DNA of 64,000 bases from the NCBI GenBank assembly GCA_009837885.1, contig VXSP01000046.1, positions 62,001 through 126,000 of the forward strand, given 5' to 3'. The notes beneath the pieces are model-generated. The model ran no database searches, was not told the origin of the DNA, and saw only the letters and a program-made list of their open reading frames with translations. Within the stretch, counting starts at the first letter, position 1. Each line of letters opens with the position of its first letter. The translations under genes were made by a program, and so were the position numbers. Positions 27,851 through 36,840 of the stretch are shown here, piece after piece. Origin of the DNA: Holophagales bacterium (lineage in GTDB: Bacteria; Acidobacteriota; Thermoanaerobaculia; Multivoradales; Multivoraceae).

Positions 27851-29389
27851 ATGACGATGGCAGAAAAGCGAATCGAGCACGACGAGAACGCGGCTGGAAC
27901 CGTGCGGGAGCTGTTTCCCGCCTCGAGCGGCCTCGACTTTCGCGTCGCCGACCTGTCCCTGGCCGCATCCGGCAGGAGGCAGATCGAACTTGCCGAGCAC
28001 GAGATGCCCGGTCTGATGGAGTTGCGCCGGCGCTACCGCTCGGAGCAGCCTCTTCGCGGCGCGCGGGTAACCGGCAGTCTCCACATGACGGTCCAGACGG
28101 CGGTGTTGATCGAGACGCTGGTCGACCTGGGCGCCGAAGTGCGGTGGGCCTCCTGCAACATCTTCTCGACCCAGGATGAAGCCGCCGCGGCGGTGGTCGT
28201 GGGCCGGCCGGAAACCGGAGGCACTCCGGAGGAACCGACGGGAGTACCGGTCTTCGCCTGGAAGGGCGAAACCCTGGCCGAGTACTGGTGGTGCACCTTG
28301 CGGGCACTGGACTGGCCGAACGAGAGCGGTCCGAACCTGCTCGTCGACGACGGCGGCGACGCCACGCTGCTCATTCACCGCGGCGTCGAGTATGAGCAGG
28401 CCGGGGCCGTGCCGGCCTTCGACGAGGACAACGAGCCCGAGGAGTGGGGGGTCATTCTCGAACTGATCCGGCGGGTGAGAACCTGGGACCCCGGCTACTT
28501 CTCACGCATGGCGGAGGGGCTTCAGGGGATAAGCGAGGAGACGACGACCGGCGTTCACCGGCTCTACGAACTCGAGGAAGCAGGGTCCCTGCTCTGTCCG
28601 GCGATCAACGTGAACGACTCGGTTACCAAGTCCAAGTTCGACAACATCTACGGTTGCCGGCACTCGCTGATCGACGGCCTGAACCGCGCCACGGACCTGA
28701 TGCTCGGCGGCAAGTCGGCGGTCGTCTGCGGCTACGGCGAGGTCGGCAAGGGTTGCGCCCAGTCGCTGCGTGGCCAGGGCTGCCGGGTGATCGTCACCGA
28801 GATCGACCCAATCTGCGCTCTCCAGGCGGCCATGGAGGGCTATCAGGTGGCCCGGCTGGAAGACGTGGTGGAGACCGCGGACATCTTCGTCACCTGCACC
28901 GGGAACCGGAACGTCATCAGCGCCGGGCACATGGCGCGGATGAAGAACAAGGCCGTGGTCGGCAACATCGGCCACTTCGACAACGAGATAGATATCGCGG
29001 GTCTCAAGCGGTTGCCGGGCGTACGGAGCCGGAACATCAAGGATCAGGTCGACGAGTGGGTCTTTCCGGACGGCCGGAGCCTCCTCGTGCTGGCCGAGGG
29101 CCGGTTGCTGAACCTGGGCTGCGCGACGGGCCACCCGAGCTTCGTCATGTCGACTTCGTTCGCCAACCAGGTTCTGGCTCAGATCGACCTCCATCGGACC
29201 GCCCGGTCGAAAACGAATCGGTCGAAGGAGAACCGGGTGTACCTGCTGCCGCGGGAGCTCGACGAGGAGGTCGCCCGCCTGCATCTGGATCACCTGGGCG
29301 TTCGGTTGACCGAACTCAGCGAGGAGCAGGCGGCGTACATCGGAGTGCCTGTCGGCGGCCCGTACAAGCGGGACGACTATCGCTACTGA
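27851..29389 (+). CDS. ahcY: Adenosylhomocysteinase (S-adenosylhomocysteine hydrolase)
   Basis: The protein has 512 aa. Family motifs are clear: [52 protein letters not shown], the NAD-binding [21 protein letters not shown] and the C-terminal YKRDDYRY. It hydrolyses S-adenosylhomocysteine to adenosine and homocysteine in the cytosol and so relieves inhibition of methyltransferases; metK at 46 kb makes the other half of the cycle. GGGAGG lies about 9 nt before ATG 27851 (a second ATG is at 27857). A 6-bp hairpin (CCGGGA-GT-TCCCGG, 27824-27837) sits just before this ribosome site and could modulate it. The protein is at the long end of the family range, with the normal extended insert. Confidence 0.96.
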   Translation: MTMAEKRIEHDENAAGTVRELFPASSGLDFRVADLSLAASGRRQIELAEHEMPGLMELRRRYRSEQPLRGARVTGSLHMTVQTAVLIETLVDLGAEVRWASCNIFSTQDEAAAAVVVGRPETGGTPEEPTGVPVFAWKGETLAEYWWCTLRALDWPNESGPNLLVDDGGDATLLIHRGVEYEQAGAVPAFDEDNEPEEWGVILELIRRVRTWDPGYFSRMAEGLQGISEETTTGVHRLYELEEAGSLLCPAINVNDSVTKSKFDNIYGCRHSLIDGLNRATDLMLGGKSAVVCGYGEVGKGCAQSLRGQGCRVIVTEIDPICALQAAMEGYQVARLEDVVETADIFVTCTGNRNVISAGHMARMKNKAVVGNIGHFDNEIDIAGLKRLPGVRSRNIKDQVDEWVFPDGRSLLVLAEGRLLNLGCATGHPSFVMSTSFANQVLAQIDLHRTARSKTNRSKENRVYLLPRELDEEVARLHLDHLGVRLTELSEEQAAYIGVPVGGPYKRDDYRY

Positions 29390-29466
29390 CGTGCCCCGGT
29401 TCCGCATCGGAACAGGGGCGGTACGAGATGCATAAGTCCCTGGCTTTCAGTAAGATACGGGCCCCG

Positions 29467-31260
29467 ATGCGGAACCACCGATGCGAGCGCGCCCGGCTCT
29501 CCGGCCTGCTTCCGGCCTGCGGAATGCTGGTGGCGCTCATCGCCTCGGCCGCCGTTGCCCAGGAGCGCTACCACCCGGCGATCGATCCCGATCTGTTCCC
29601 GCTGCCTGAGAACCTGGCGGCGGCGGTCGAGTTCTGGAAGGACGTCTTCGCGACCTACACCAGCGATCAGGTCGTTCTGCACGACGAACGCCACCTGAAC
29701 GTCGTCTACAGCGTGATCGACATGGGGGACCTGCGCGCGACCGGTTCGTCCGAACTCCAGATCGATCGGGCGCGCATCAGGCGCGTCCGCACCGAGATGA
29801 GCCGGATCGCGAAGGCCCTGCGCGATCTGGCGGCCGGACAGCCGGCAATCGACCTGCCGCCGGATCTCCGGTCGATACCGTCGCAGATGGAGAACATCGC
29901 GGGGGGGCGGACGAAGTACCGGCGGGCCGCGGGCCTGATTCGCTCCCAGCGGGGCCTCCGGGACCGCTTCGAGGAGGCGATCGAGATCTCGGGCATGTTC
30001 ATGCCGGGGATTCAGCGGACCCTGGCGGAGTACGGATTGCCTGCGGAGATCCGCTGCCTGCCCTTCGTGGAATCCATGTTCAACTATCGCGCCCGCTCCA
30101 AGGTCGGCGCTTCTGGCGCGTGGCAGTTCACCGCTTCGACCGGCAGGGCTTTTCTGCAGATGGATGAGGCCGTCGACGCCAGGTCGGACGTCCTGCTTGC
30201 CGCCGCGGGCGCTGCCCGCAAGCTCCGCCGGGACTATGAGTCTCTCGAAGCCTGGCCGCTGGCCCTGACCGCCTACAACCACGGCGCCGGCGGCATGGCG
30301 AGGGCCGTCCGGCGGTTGGGAACGCGGGACATCGGCGTGATCGCGGAGAAGTACCGGTCGCGGACGTTCGGCTTCGCCTCACGGAACTTCTACCCGGAGT
30401 TCCTCGCCGCAGTGATCGTCTACGCCGAACGCGACCGACATTTCCCCGGAGTCGAACCGTTCCCCGAGATCGAGTTCGACGTCGTCGACCGGGATCGCTA
30501 CGTGGCTCTGACCGACCTGGCAACGGCAACCGGCGTGGAGATGGACGAACTGGCGGAGCTGAATCCGGCACTCGACCGTTCGGTCCTCGCCGGTTCGCTG
30601 CTGGTTCCTCCGAGGTACCCCCTGCGCGTGCCGGCGGGGACAGGGGCGCGGTTCGAGCAGGCCTACGCCGAACTGTCGCCCGAGCGCAAGCCGGATCGCC
30701 AGGCGGCGTTCGGCTATCGGGTTCGGCGGGGCGACACGCTGGGAGCGATCGCCCGCCGGTTCGGATCGTCCGTGTCCGCGATCCAGCGTGCGAATCGCCT
30801 GCCGCGCGCGGACCGAATCTACGTGGGTCAGCGGTTACGGATCCCGCAGCAGGGTTCCGGCAGGGCCGCGCCACCGCCTGTCCAGCGCGCCGCGGTCAGG
30901 CCGCCCGAAGAGCGCGCCGGAACGGTTGAGCCCCGGAACCCGCCGCAACAGACTCGAACCGAGAGCGTCCACGTCGTGACGAGGGGCGAGTCGGTGCACC
31001 GAATCGCCCGCAAGTACGGCGTCACGGTGGCGGCTGTGGTGGCTGCGAACGAGCTGCGGCGGCCGGAACTGATCCATGCCGGTCAACGCCTGCGGATCCC
31101 GGCGGACGGCAAGGACGTCGTCTACCGGGTGCGGCGGGGCGACACGCTGAGCCAGTTGGCGCGGACCTTCGGAACGTCCACGGCGAAGATCCAGAGGGCG
31201 AACGGCCTGCGGGGCAGCCGGATCGTCGTGGGGCAGACGCTCCGTATTCCCGCGGAGTGA
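29467..31260 (+). CDS. MltD-like membrane lytic transglycosylase with LysM repeats
   Basis: ATG 29467 gives a proper signal peptide (LLPACGMLVALIASAAVAQ) with TAAGAT 10 nt upstream as a possible -10; ATG 29428 would add 13 residues. The SLT catalytic core is seen at ECLPFVESMFN-type sequence (IRCLPFVESMFNYRARSKVGASGAWQF), with the catalytic Glu in VES, then WPLALTAYNHGAGGMARAV. A degenerate LysM and three clear LysM domains follow: YRVRRGDTLGAIARRFGSS, VVTRGESVHRIARKYGV and YRVRRGDTLSQLARTFGTS. It cleaves the glycan strands of peptidoglycan in the periplasm and binds them through LysM. The following amidohydrolase overlaps its stop. Confidence 0.92.
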   Translation: MRNHRCERARLSGLLPACGMLVALIASAAVAQERYHPAIDPDLFPLPENLAAAVEFWKDVFATYTSDQVVLHDERHLNVVYSVIDMGDLRATGSSELQIDRARIRRVRTEMSRIAKALRDLAAGQPAIDLPPDLRSIPSQMENIAGGRTKYRRAAGLIRSQRGLRDRFEEAIEISGMFMPGIQRTLAEYGLPAEIRCLPFVESMFNYRARSKVGASGAWQFTASTGRAFLQMDEAVDARSDVLLAAAGAARKLRRDYESLEAWPLALTAYNHGAGGMARAVRRLGTRDIGVIAEKYRSRTFGFASRNFYPEFLAAVIVYAERDRHFPGVEPFPEIEFDVVDRDRYVALTDLATATGVEMDELAELNPALDRSVLAGSLLVPPRYPLRVPAGTGARFEQAYAELSPERKPDRQAAFGYRVRRGDTLGAIARRFGSSVSAIQRANRLPRADRIYVGQRLRIPQQGSGRAAPPPVQRAAVRPPEERAGTVEPRNPPQQTRTESVHVVTRGESVHRIARKYGVTVAAVVAANELRRPELIHAGQRLRIPADGKDVVYRVRRGDTLSQLARTFGTSTAKIQRANGLRGSRIVVGQTLRIPAE

Positions 31261-32975
31261 TGAACCTGCCGGTCCGTGCGCCCCGCGCTCCGGTCCTCGG
31301 GGTGGTGCTTGGACTCCTTCTGGCCGGTTGTGGCGGGGACAAAGCGGGAGACGCGGACCTCGTCGTCGTGAACGGCCGCCTGGTGACCCTGGCGTCACCA
31401 GCCGGGGCCGAGGCGCTGGCCGCCGCCGACGGGCGGATCGTCTTCGTTGGCTCGAGCGACGACGCGAGCGCCTGGATCGGTCCCGACACGGAGGTTCTCG
31501 ACCTGGAGGGGCGCCTGGCCGTTCCCGGTTTCATCGAAGGCCACGGCCACTTCTGGGGAGTCGGAGAAGCCCAGCTCCAGTTGGCGCTCGAGGAAGCGCG
31601 AACCTGGGATGAGATCGTCGGCCAGGTCGCGGAAGCCGTGGCTGAAGCTGAACCGGGAAGCTGGATCCTGGGGCGGGGCTGGCACCAGTCGAAGTGGTCC
31701 GAGACGCCGGTCCCGGTCCTGCAGGGACTGCCGACACATCACGGCCTGAGCGCGGTGTCGCCGGACAACCCGGTCCTTCTCGGTCATGCCAGCGGTCACA
31801 TGGCGTTTGCGAACGCACGGGCCATGGAACTCGCCGGCATCGATGCCACGACGCCGGATCCGGACGGCGGAGAGATCGTGCGGGACGCGGATGGTCAGCC
31901 GACGGGCGCCCTCCGGGAAACGGCCGAGAACCTCGTCGCCGGGTTGCGCTCCGAGACTCTCGAGCCGAGCTATGCGCGGCGCGTGGTGCGACTCGCGGGC
32001 GAAGAGTGTTTGGCCAAGGGCATCACGAGTTTCCAGGACGCGGGCTCCAGCTTCGGGCTCATCGACCTCTACCGGGAGATGGCGGACGACGGCACCCTGC
32101 CGCTGCGGCTCTGGGTGATGGTGGCCGAAAGCAACGAGGCGATGGCCGAGTCGCTCGGCAGCTACCGCATGATCGACCGCGGCGACGGGTTCCTCACCGT
32201 CCGCGGGATCAAGCGGTTGATCGACGGCGCTCTGGGCTCCCACGGTGCCTGGCTGCTGGAACCCTACGAGGACATGCCGCAGTCGACGGGTCTCAACACG
32301 ACGGGTCTGGACGCGATGGAGGAGGCCGCCCGATTGGCGCGGGAGCACGACTTCCAGCTATGCGTCCATGCGATCGGCGATCGGGCCAATCGCGAGACGC
32401 TGGACCTCTTCGAGCGGTTCCTGGCCGGCGACCGCACGAGGCGCTGGCGCGTCGAGCATGCCCAGCACCTGCATCCGGACGACGTACCGCGATTCGCGGA
32501 GCTCGGCGTAGTCGCCTCGATGCAGGCGATCCACTGCACGTCGGACGGGCCCTGGGTGCCGGAGCGTCTCGGCGAACGACGGAGTGCCGAGGGGGCCTAC
32601 GTCTGGCGGGATCTGATCGACTCGGGCGCCGTGGTCACCAACGGGACGGACGCCCCCGTCGAGGACGTCGACCCGATCGCGTCGTTCCATGCTTCCGTCA
32701 GCCGGCGCATGACGAACGGGGAGGTCTTCTACGGAGACCAGCGAATGACCCGGCAGGAGGCCCTGCGCTCCTACACGATCAACGCGGCCTACGCGGCCTT
32801 CGAGGAGGAATCGAAGGGGAGTCTCGAGGTAGGAAAGCTCGCGGACCTGACGGTTCTGTCCCGGGACATCATGACGGTCCCGGAGGACGAGATTCCCGGC
32901 ACCCGCGTCGTCTACACGATCCTGGGCGGCCGGATCGCCTACCGGCAGCAGCAGGCGGCGTCACCCGGCGGATGA
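31260..32975 (+). CDS. YtcJ-like amidohydrolase, lipoprotein
   Basis: ATG 31260 overlaps the preceding stop (TGATG); GTG 31257 is also possible. The lipobox LLLAGC places it on a membrane, facing the periplasm. The amidohydrolase-3 pattern is clear: VVNGRLVTLASPAGAEALAAADGRIVFVG, the metal ligands in VPGFIEGHGHFWG, GWHQSKW, FQDAG, KRLIDGALGSHGAWL, HAIGDRANRETLDLFE, VEHAQHLHPDD, NGTDAPVEDVDPI, and KLADLTVLSRDI. Substrates of such enzymes are mostly unknown N-acyl or amide compounds. It is exported here, so it may process external amides. It overlaps rsmD by 4 nt, an arrangement that suggests co-transcription rather than shared function. Confidence 0.9.
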   Translation: MNLPVRAPRAPVLGVVLGLLLAGCGGDKAGDADLVVVNGRLVTLASPAGAEALAAADGRIVFVGSSDDASAWIGPDTEVLDLEGRLAVPGFIEGHGHFWGVGEAQLQLALEEARTWDEIVGQVAEAVAEAEPGSWILGRGWHQSKWSETPVPVLQGLPTHHGLSAVSPDNPVLLGHASGHMAFANARAMELAGIDATTPDPDGGEIVRDADGQPTGALRETAENLVAGLRSETLEPSYARRVVRLAGEECLAKGITSFQDAGSSFGLIDLYREMADDGTLPLRLWVMVAESNEAMAESLGSYRMIDRGDGFLTVRGIKRLIDGALGSHGAWLLEPYEDMPQSTGLNTTGLDAMEEAARLAREHDFQLCVHAIGDRANRETLDLFERFLAGDRTRRWRVEHAQHLHPDDVPRFAELGVVASMQAIHCTSDGPWVPERLGERRSAEGAYVWRDLIDSGAVVTNGTDAPVEDVDPIASFHASVSRRMTNGEVFYGDQRMTRQEALRSYTINAAYAAFEEESKGSLEVGKLADLTVLSRDIMTVPEDEIPGTRVVYTILGGRIAYRQQQAASPGG

Positions 32976-33565
32976 GTCGCCGCCAGACCGGCTCGGGAAC
33001 ACGCCCGGGCGGGATGAAGGTTCTTGGCGGCCGCTGGCGGGGTCGGCGTCTCACGGTACCGGCCGGAATCCGTCCGACCCAGGCGCGTGTGCGCGAGGCC
33101 CTCTTCTCCCACTGGGGCGACCGCGTCCCCGGCAGCCGCCTCCTGGAGCTCTATGCCGGTTCCGGAGCCGTCTCGTTCGAGGCCCTGTCCCGCGGAGCCG
33201 GGTTCGTCCTGGCGGTCGATCGGAACTCGCACGCCCAGGATTGCATGAAAGCGAGCCGGGAGACTCTCGGAACGGAGGATCTCCGGCTCGCCCGGGCGGT
33301 CCTGCCGGGGGGACTCGAGGAGGTGGTTGCCGGGGAGGCCGCTTTCGACCTCGTGTTCATGGATCCACCCTACGATTCCATTGATCCGCCCTACGGTGAC
33401 TCCGGGCCTGACGAGTTGCTTGGCGCCGTTTCCTTTGTGGTCGCGGACGGCGGCGAGATCGTCCTGGAACACGCCAGCCGGCGCGCTCCACCGGCGGCGG
33501 CCGGGCGGTTCAGGTTGCGGCGGACCAGGCGCTACGGAGACAGTGCGCTGGCCTTCTATGACTGA
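32972..33565 (+). CDS. rsmD: 16S rRNA (guanine(966)-N2)-methyltransferase
   Basis: The protein has 197 aa and starts at ATG 32972 over the amidohydrolase stop. MKVLGGRWRGRRLTVP and RPTQARVREALFSHW are RsmD hallmarks. LLELYAGSGAVSFEALSRGA is the SAM-binding motif, and LVFMDPPYDS is the N6/N2-methyltransferase catalytic motif IV. It methylates G966 of 16S rRNA during 30S assembly, using the SAM made by MetK. An in-frame ATG 45 nt downstream (MKVLGG) is an alternative start. tRNA-Leu follows on the opposite strand. Confidence 0.94.
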   Translation: MSRRQTGSGTRPGGMKVLGGRWRGRRLTVPAGIRPTQARVREALFSHWGDRVPGSRLLELYAGSGAVSFEALSRGAGFVLAVDRNSHAQDCMKASRETLGTEDLRLARAVLPGGLEEVVAGEAAFDLVFMDPPYDSIDPPYGDSGPDELLGAVSFVVADGGEIVLEHASRRAPPAAAGRFRLRRTRRYGDSALAFYD

Positions 33566-33573
33566 TCAGGCCC

Positions 33574-33660
33574 TGGTGCGAAAGGGGGGACTCGAACCCC
33601 CACGGTATTGCTACCACAAGATCCTGAATCTTGCGCGTCTACCAATTCCGCCACTTTCGC
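33574..33660 (-). tRNA. tRNA-Leu (anticodon CAG)
   Basis: On the minus strand the gene begins GCGAAAG and ends CTTTCGC-A-CCA, giving a perfect 7-bp acceptor stem with encoded CCA. The D-arm region reads GGCGGAATTGGTAGACGC, the anticodon loop TTCAGGA, and the T-loop TTCGAGT. A long variable arm fits a class II tRNA-Leu. Confidence 0.97.
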
Positions 33661-33722
33661 TCCCGGCGGCCTCAGGGCCGGACGGGCATTCTACCCGCTC
33701 AACAGGCTGCTAGTCTCCCTGC

Positions 33723-34250
33723 ATGAGCAGTCCAGACTCCTGGTATCCGATCGTCCGTTTCCCCAAGGGCCGCGCTCCGGCTGCGGTGGTTGCCGTGGTC
33801 GTGCTCGCCGGCGGGCTGGTCGGTTGCGCCGAGTCCGGGCCGGATGGCGCCTCGGACGAGGATCGGAAGGCAATCGAGAACGTGCTGGCCGACTACCTCC
33901 CCAAGCTCGGAAACGCCTACGCCAACGGAGACTTCGACGCGCTGGCCTCGGGCGCCGTGCCCAAGGAAGTCGCTACGGTCAGGAAACGCGTTCACGACCT
34001 CGAGATGGAGGCGAGTCGCACCCTGCGCCCGATGCTCAAGAGCTTCGAGATCGAACGGATCAACGTCTGGCGCTACTCGAACGCGGCGGTGACGACGATC
34101 GAGGTCTGGGACATCGACTCGCTGGTGAGCGGCACGGACCGATTGCTGTCGTCCGGCACGGATCGCTACCGCGTCAGCTACCAGTTCAAGCGCCGCGACG
34201 AGGGCTGGATGGTGATCGGTCGACGCATCGAGCATCAGTTCGAGTCGTAG
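33723..34250 (+). CDS. Small lipoprotein of unknown function
   Basis: The protein has 175 aa. The signal (RAPAAVVAVVVLAGGLVGC) ends in a lipobox. The rest (AIENVLADYLPKLGNAYANGDFDALASGAVPKEVATV; RYRVSYQFKRRDEGWMVIGRRIEHQF) resembles the cone-shaped NTF2/SnoaL-like or IMS-type folds by pattern only, so no function is claimed. It lies between tRNA-Leu and der. TAGTCT sits 6 nt before ATG 33723 and there is no ribosome site, hinting at a leaderless mRNA. Confidence 0.7.
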   Translation: MSSPDSWYPIVRFPKGRAPAAVVAVVVLAGGLVGCAESGPDGASDEDRKAIENVLADYLPKLGNAYANGDFDALASGAVPKEVATVRKRVHDLEMEASRTLRPMLKSFEIERINVWRYSNAAVTTIEVWDIDSLVSGTDRLLSSGTDRYRVSYQFKRRDEGWMVIGRRIEHQFES

Positions 34251-34270
34251 CGTCGCGGTCGTTTTCTCCC

Positions 34271-35608
34271 ATGCCCGCCGCGATCGCCATCGTCGGTCGC
34301 CCCAACGTCGGCAAGTCGACGCTCTTCAACCGGCTGATCGGTCGCCGGCAGGCGATCGTCCACGGTACGCCGGGCGTCACGCGGGATCGTCTGGTGGGGC
34401 GCTTCGATCTGGAGGCTCAGGGCACCGTCGAGTTGATCGACACGGGCGGTCTGGTCCCGGGCGACGATCCGCTGGGCCTGAACGCCCAGGTCGAGTTCGC
34501 GGTCGACGAGAGCGACCTCCTGCTGCTGGTCGTGGACGGTCGGGAAGGGCTGGCGGCCGCGGACGAACAGGTCATGGAGCGTCTCCGGACTCGTGGCCGG
34601 CCCATCGTCGTGGTCGTCAACAAGGCCGATACCCGGGCCGCCACCGAGGGTTACCACGAGTTCTATGCCCTGGGGGGAGACGCACTCGTGCTCCTGTCAG
34701 CCGAACACGGCACCGGTTTCGAGTCCTTGCACATGGAGATCGCCGGGCACCTTCCGGCGGCCTCCTCCGCGGTCCTGCCGCCGGCGCCGTCCGTCGCGGT
34801 GGTGGGCCGACCGAATGTCGGAAAGTCCTCCCTGGTCAACCGGCTGCTGGGCAGGGAACGGACGCTCGTCTCTCCGACGGCCGGAACCACCAGGGACCCG
34901 ATCGACAGTTTGCTGGAGCGAGAGAACGGCCCGGATTACCTGCTCGTGGACACGGCGGGCATTCGGCGGCGTTCCCAGGTTCAGGACACCCCTGAGGAGT
35001 TGGCGGTGATGCTCGCCCGGCGCCAGATCGAGCGGGCGGAACTCGTGGTTCTGGTCGTGGACGCGAGCGAGGGCATCGCTTCCGGCGACCTCGCGATCGC
35101 CGACGTCGCATGGCAGGCGGGTCGCTCCGCCGTCGTGGTCTGCAACAAGTGGGACCTGGTGGACGACGAGAAGCGGGAGCGCCTGGAGTTGGGCTGGGAA
35201 CGGGTTTCCGAACTGTTCGCCAAACCGGCTCGAATCAACGTCTCCGCCCTGACCGGTCGGGGTGTGGGGAATGTCATGCCCGCGCTGGACCGGGTCGGTG
35301 AACGGCATCGCCTGCGCGTGCCGACGTCCGAACTCAATCGCGAAGTTCGACGCATCGTGAGTCGCCACCAGCCCCCGGCGGAGCGCGGGCGACCCTGGAG
35401 GTTCTTCTACGGGACCCAGGTGGCCGGGGCGCCTCCCACGTTCCTTCTGTTTGCGAACCGGCGTCTCAAGCGTGGGCACAACTACCGGAGGTATCTGGAG
35501 AACAACCTCCGGCAGACGTTCGAGCTTGACGGAGTTCCGCTTCGCATCGTGGTTCGGGAGCGGCGCGGCGACGCCGACACGGTCGGCGGATCTTCACGTT
35601 TCGTATAA
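34271..35608 (+). CDS. der: Ribosome-assembly GTPase Der (EngA)
   Basis: The protein has 445 aa. There are two tandem GTPase domains: domain 1 with GRPNVGKSTLFN, DTGG and NKAD; domain 2 with GRPNVGKSSLVNRLLG, DTAG and NKWD. The C-terminal KH-like domain contains FYGTQVAGAPPTFLLFANR and the usual NYRRYLENNLR. Der acts in 50S subunit maturation in the cytosol. The start ATG 34271 lies 20 nt after the lipoprotein stop, and the first GTPase motif begins within 10 residues, as in other Der proteins. Confidence 0.97.
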   Translation: MPAAIAIVGRPNVGKSTLFNRLIGRRQAIVHGTPGVTRDRLVGRFDLEAQGTVELIDTGGLVPGDDPLGLNAQVEFAVDESDLLLLVVDGREGLAAADEQVMERLRTRGRPIVVVVNKADTRAATEGYHEFYALGGDALVLLSAEHGTGFESLHMEIAGHLPAASSAVLPPAPSVAVVGRPNVGKSSLVNRLLGRERTLVSPTAGTTRDPIDSLLERENGPDYLLVDTAGIRRRSQVQDTPEELAVMLARRQIERAELVVLVVDASEGIASGDLAIADVAWQAGRSAVVVCNKWDLVDDEKRERLELGWERVSELFAKPARINVSALTGRGVGNVMPALDRVGERHRLRVPTSELNREVRRIVSRHQPPAERGRPWRFFYGTQVAGAPPTFLLFANRRLKRGHNYRRYLENNLRQTFELDGVPLRIVVRERRGDADTVGGSSRFV

Positions 35609-35705
35609 TCCACTACTCGTATCTCTCAGCACTTCAGCCCGGAATCGTCCCCCCTTCGTCCGTTGCGCTCGGGTTCAGTTGACGCGTAGCCCGGGGAGGC
35701 CCGTC

Positions 35706-36182
35706 ATTCCCAAGCAGTACAAGATCGCCGATGCGTGCCGGTTGCTGGACATCCAGCCCTACGTACTGCGCTATTGGCAGACGGAGTTTCCGGCCCTGGC
35801 TTCGAGGAAAACCGGCGGCGGCCGTCGTGACTTCACCGCCGAGGATCTGGAGACGATCCGTCGGATCAAGGAGCTCCTCTACGACGAGGGCTACACGATC
35901 GCAAGCGCCAAGAAGAAGCTCGCCGCGGAGATGGAGGACGGGCGGCTCCGCGGCCGGCCGCTGATTCCCGCAACGGAAGACGGGGTGAACGGCGATCAAG
36001 AGCCCGCGCACGGGGCGGGGGAGGAGGCGCCGGTCGGCGAGGCTACTCCTGTCGACACGAGCGACATCGGAGCCCTGACCCGGCGCGTCGAACGGCTGGA
36101 GGGGGGAGTCGCGGCGCTGGTCGCTCAGGCACGCCAGCTCGCGGCCGAACTCAAGCCGGAAACCAGCGCGGGAAGCGACTGA
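35706..36182 (+). CDS. MerR-type transcriptional regulator, probable ATT start
   Basis: The HTH is typical: YKIADACRLLDIQPYVLRYWQTEFPAL, then GRRDFTAEDLETIRRIKELLYDEGYTIASAKKKL. A linker and a C-terminal coiled-coil (LTRRVERLEGGVAALVAQARQL) follow. No ATG or GTG is in frame near the domain. GGGGAGG lies 6 nt upstream of ATT 35706 (IPKQYKIAD), so the rare start ATT is favoured; TTG 35679 is the alternative, without a ribosome site. A MerR gene next to tRNA-Pro is a recurring arrangement in diderm bacteria. Target genes are unknown. Confidence 0.82.
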   Translation: MPKQYKIADACRLLDIQPYVLRYWQTEFPALASRKTGGGRRDFTAEDLETIRRIKELLYDEGYTIASAKKKLAAEMEDGRLRGRPLIPATEDGVNGDQEPAHGAGEEAPVGEATPVDTSDIGALTRRVERLEGGVAALVAQARQLAAELKPETSAGSD

Positions 36183-36195
36183 CCCGAAGCGGCGC

Positions 36196-36223
36196 CACGG
36201 CGCAGCCGCCGAGTTGCGCCGTG
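36196..36223 (+). terminator. Hairpin after the MerR gene
   Basis: CACGGCGCA and TGCGCCGTG form a perfect 9-bp stem with a 10-nt loop, 14 nt after the MerR stop. No T-run follows, so termination strength is uncertain. Confidence 0.5.
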
Positions 36224-36234
36224 TCACCGGAGTC

Positions 36235-36262
36235 TTGCCAAAGGGCCGCAAATCAATAGAGA
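36235..36262 (+). promoter_or_regulatory. Candidate sigma-70-type promoter for tRNA-Pro
   Basis: TTGCCA and TAGAGA are separated by 16 nt in an AT-rich patch (CAAATCAATAGAGAATG) that stands out in the GC-rich background. The tRNA starts 12 nt after the -10 hexamer, which fits. Confidence 0.5.
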
Positions 36263-36274
36263 ATGCCCTCCGGT

Positions 36275-36351
36275 CGGGACGTGGCGCAGTCTGGTAGCGT
36301 ACCTGAATGGGGTTCAGGGGGTCGCGAGTTCGAATCTCGCCGTCCCGACCA
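36275..36351 (+). tRNA. tRNA-Pro (anticodon GGG)
   Basis: CGGGACG pairs with CGTCCCG to form the acceptor stem, followed by A and an encoded CCA. The D arm is GGCGCAGTCTGGTAGCGT, the anticodon stem-loop CCTGA-ATGGGGT-TCAGG and the T arm GCGAGTTCGAATCTCGC. Total 77 nt. Confidence 0.97.
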
Positions 36352-36372
36352 TCCATCCCCTTGTGATCGCCA

Positions 36373-36840
36373 GTGCACGACGTGAAGACCGCATTCGATG
36401 CGGCTGGCTTCCGGTTCGGGCTGGTCGCGGCGCGGTTCAACGGCAGGATCGTTGAACGGCTGATCGCCGGCGCGCGGGAGACCCTGCTGCAGCACGGCGT
36501 CCGGGACGAGCACATCGAGCTGGTCCGGGTCCCCGGCGCATGGGAAGTACCGGCGGCTCTGAACGCTCTGGCGGATAGCGGGAGGTTCGACGCCCTGGTG
36601 GCGCTTGGAGCGGTGATTCGGGGAGAGACGCCGCACTTCGACTACATCTGCAACGAGTGCGCTGCGGGATGTGCACGAGTCACGGCAAGGACCGGCCTCG
36701 CCGTCGGATTCGGCGTGCTGACCTGCGATGACGCGGAACAGGCAGCAGCCAGAGCCGGAGGCAAGGGGGGGAACAAGGGCCAGGAAGCCGCGGAAGCTGC
36801 CCTGGAGATGGCCTGTCTCCTGCGGTCGTTGAAGTCATGA
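36373..36840 (+). CDS. ribH: 6,7-dimethyl-8-ribityllumazine synthase
   Basis: The protein has 155 aa with a GTG start. FRFGLVAARFNGRIVERLIAGA, the VPGAWEVPAALNALA substrate loop, ALGAVIRGETPHFDYICNE and VGFGVLTCDDAEQAAARAGGKGGNKGQEAA match lumazine synthase throughout. It condenses the pyrimidine precursor with 3,4-dihydroxy-2-butanone 4-phosphate in riboflavin synthesis, forming an icosahedral or pentameric assembly. Other rib genes are not in the window. nusB overlaps its stop (ATGA), the classical ribH-nusB pairing. Confidence 0.96.
   Translation: MHDVKTAFDAAGFRFGLVAARFNGRIVERLIAGARETLLQHGVRDEHIELVRVPGAWEVPAALNALADSGRFDALVALGAVIRGETPHFDYICNECAAGCARVTARTGLAVGFGVLTCDDAEQAAARAGGKGGNKGQEAAEAALEMACLLRSLKS

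Noticed and set aside
28444-29466. Upstream part of the 938-aa ORF
   Set aside because: Shadow of ahcY; the transglycosylase begins with its signal peptide at 29467.
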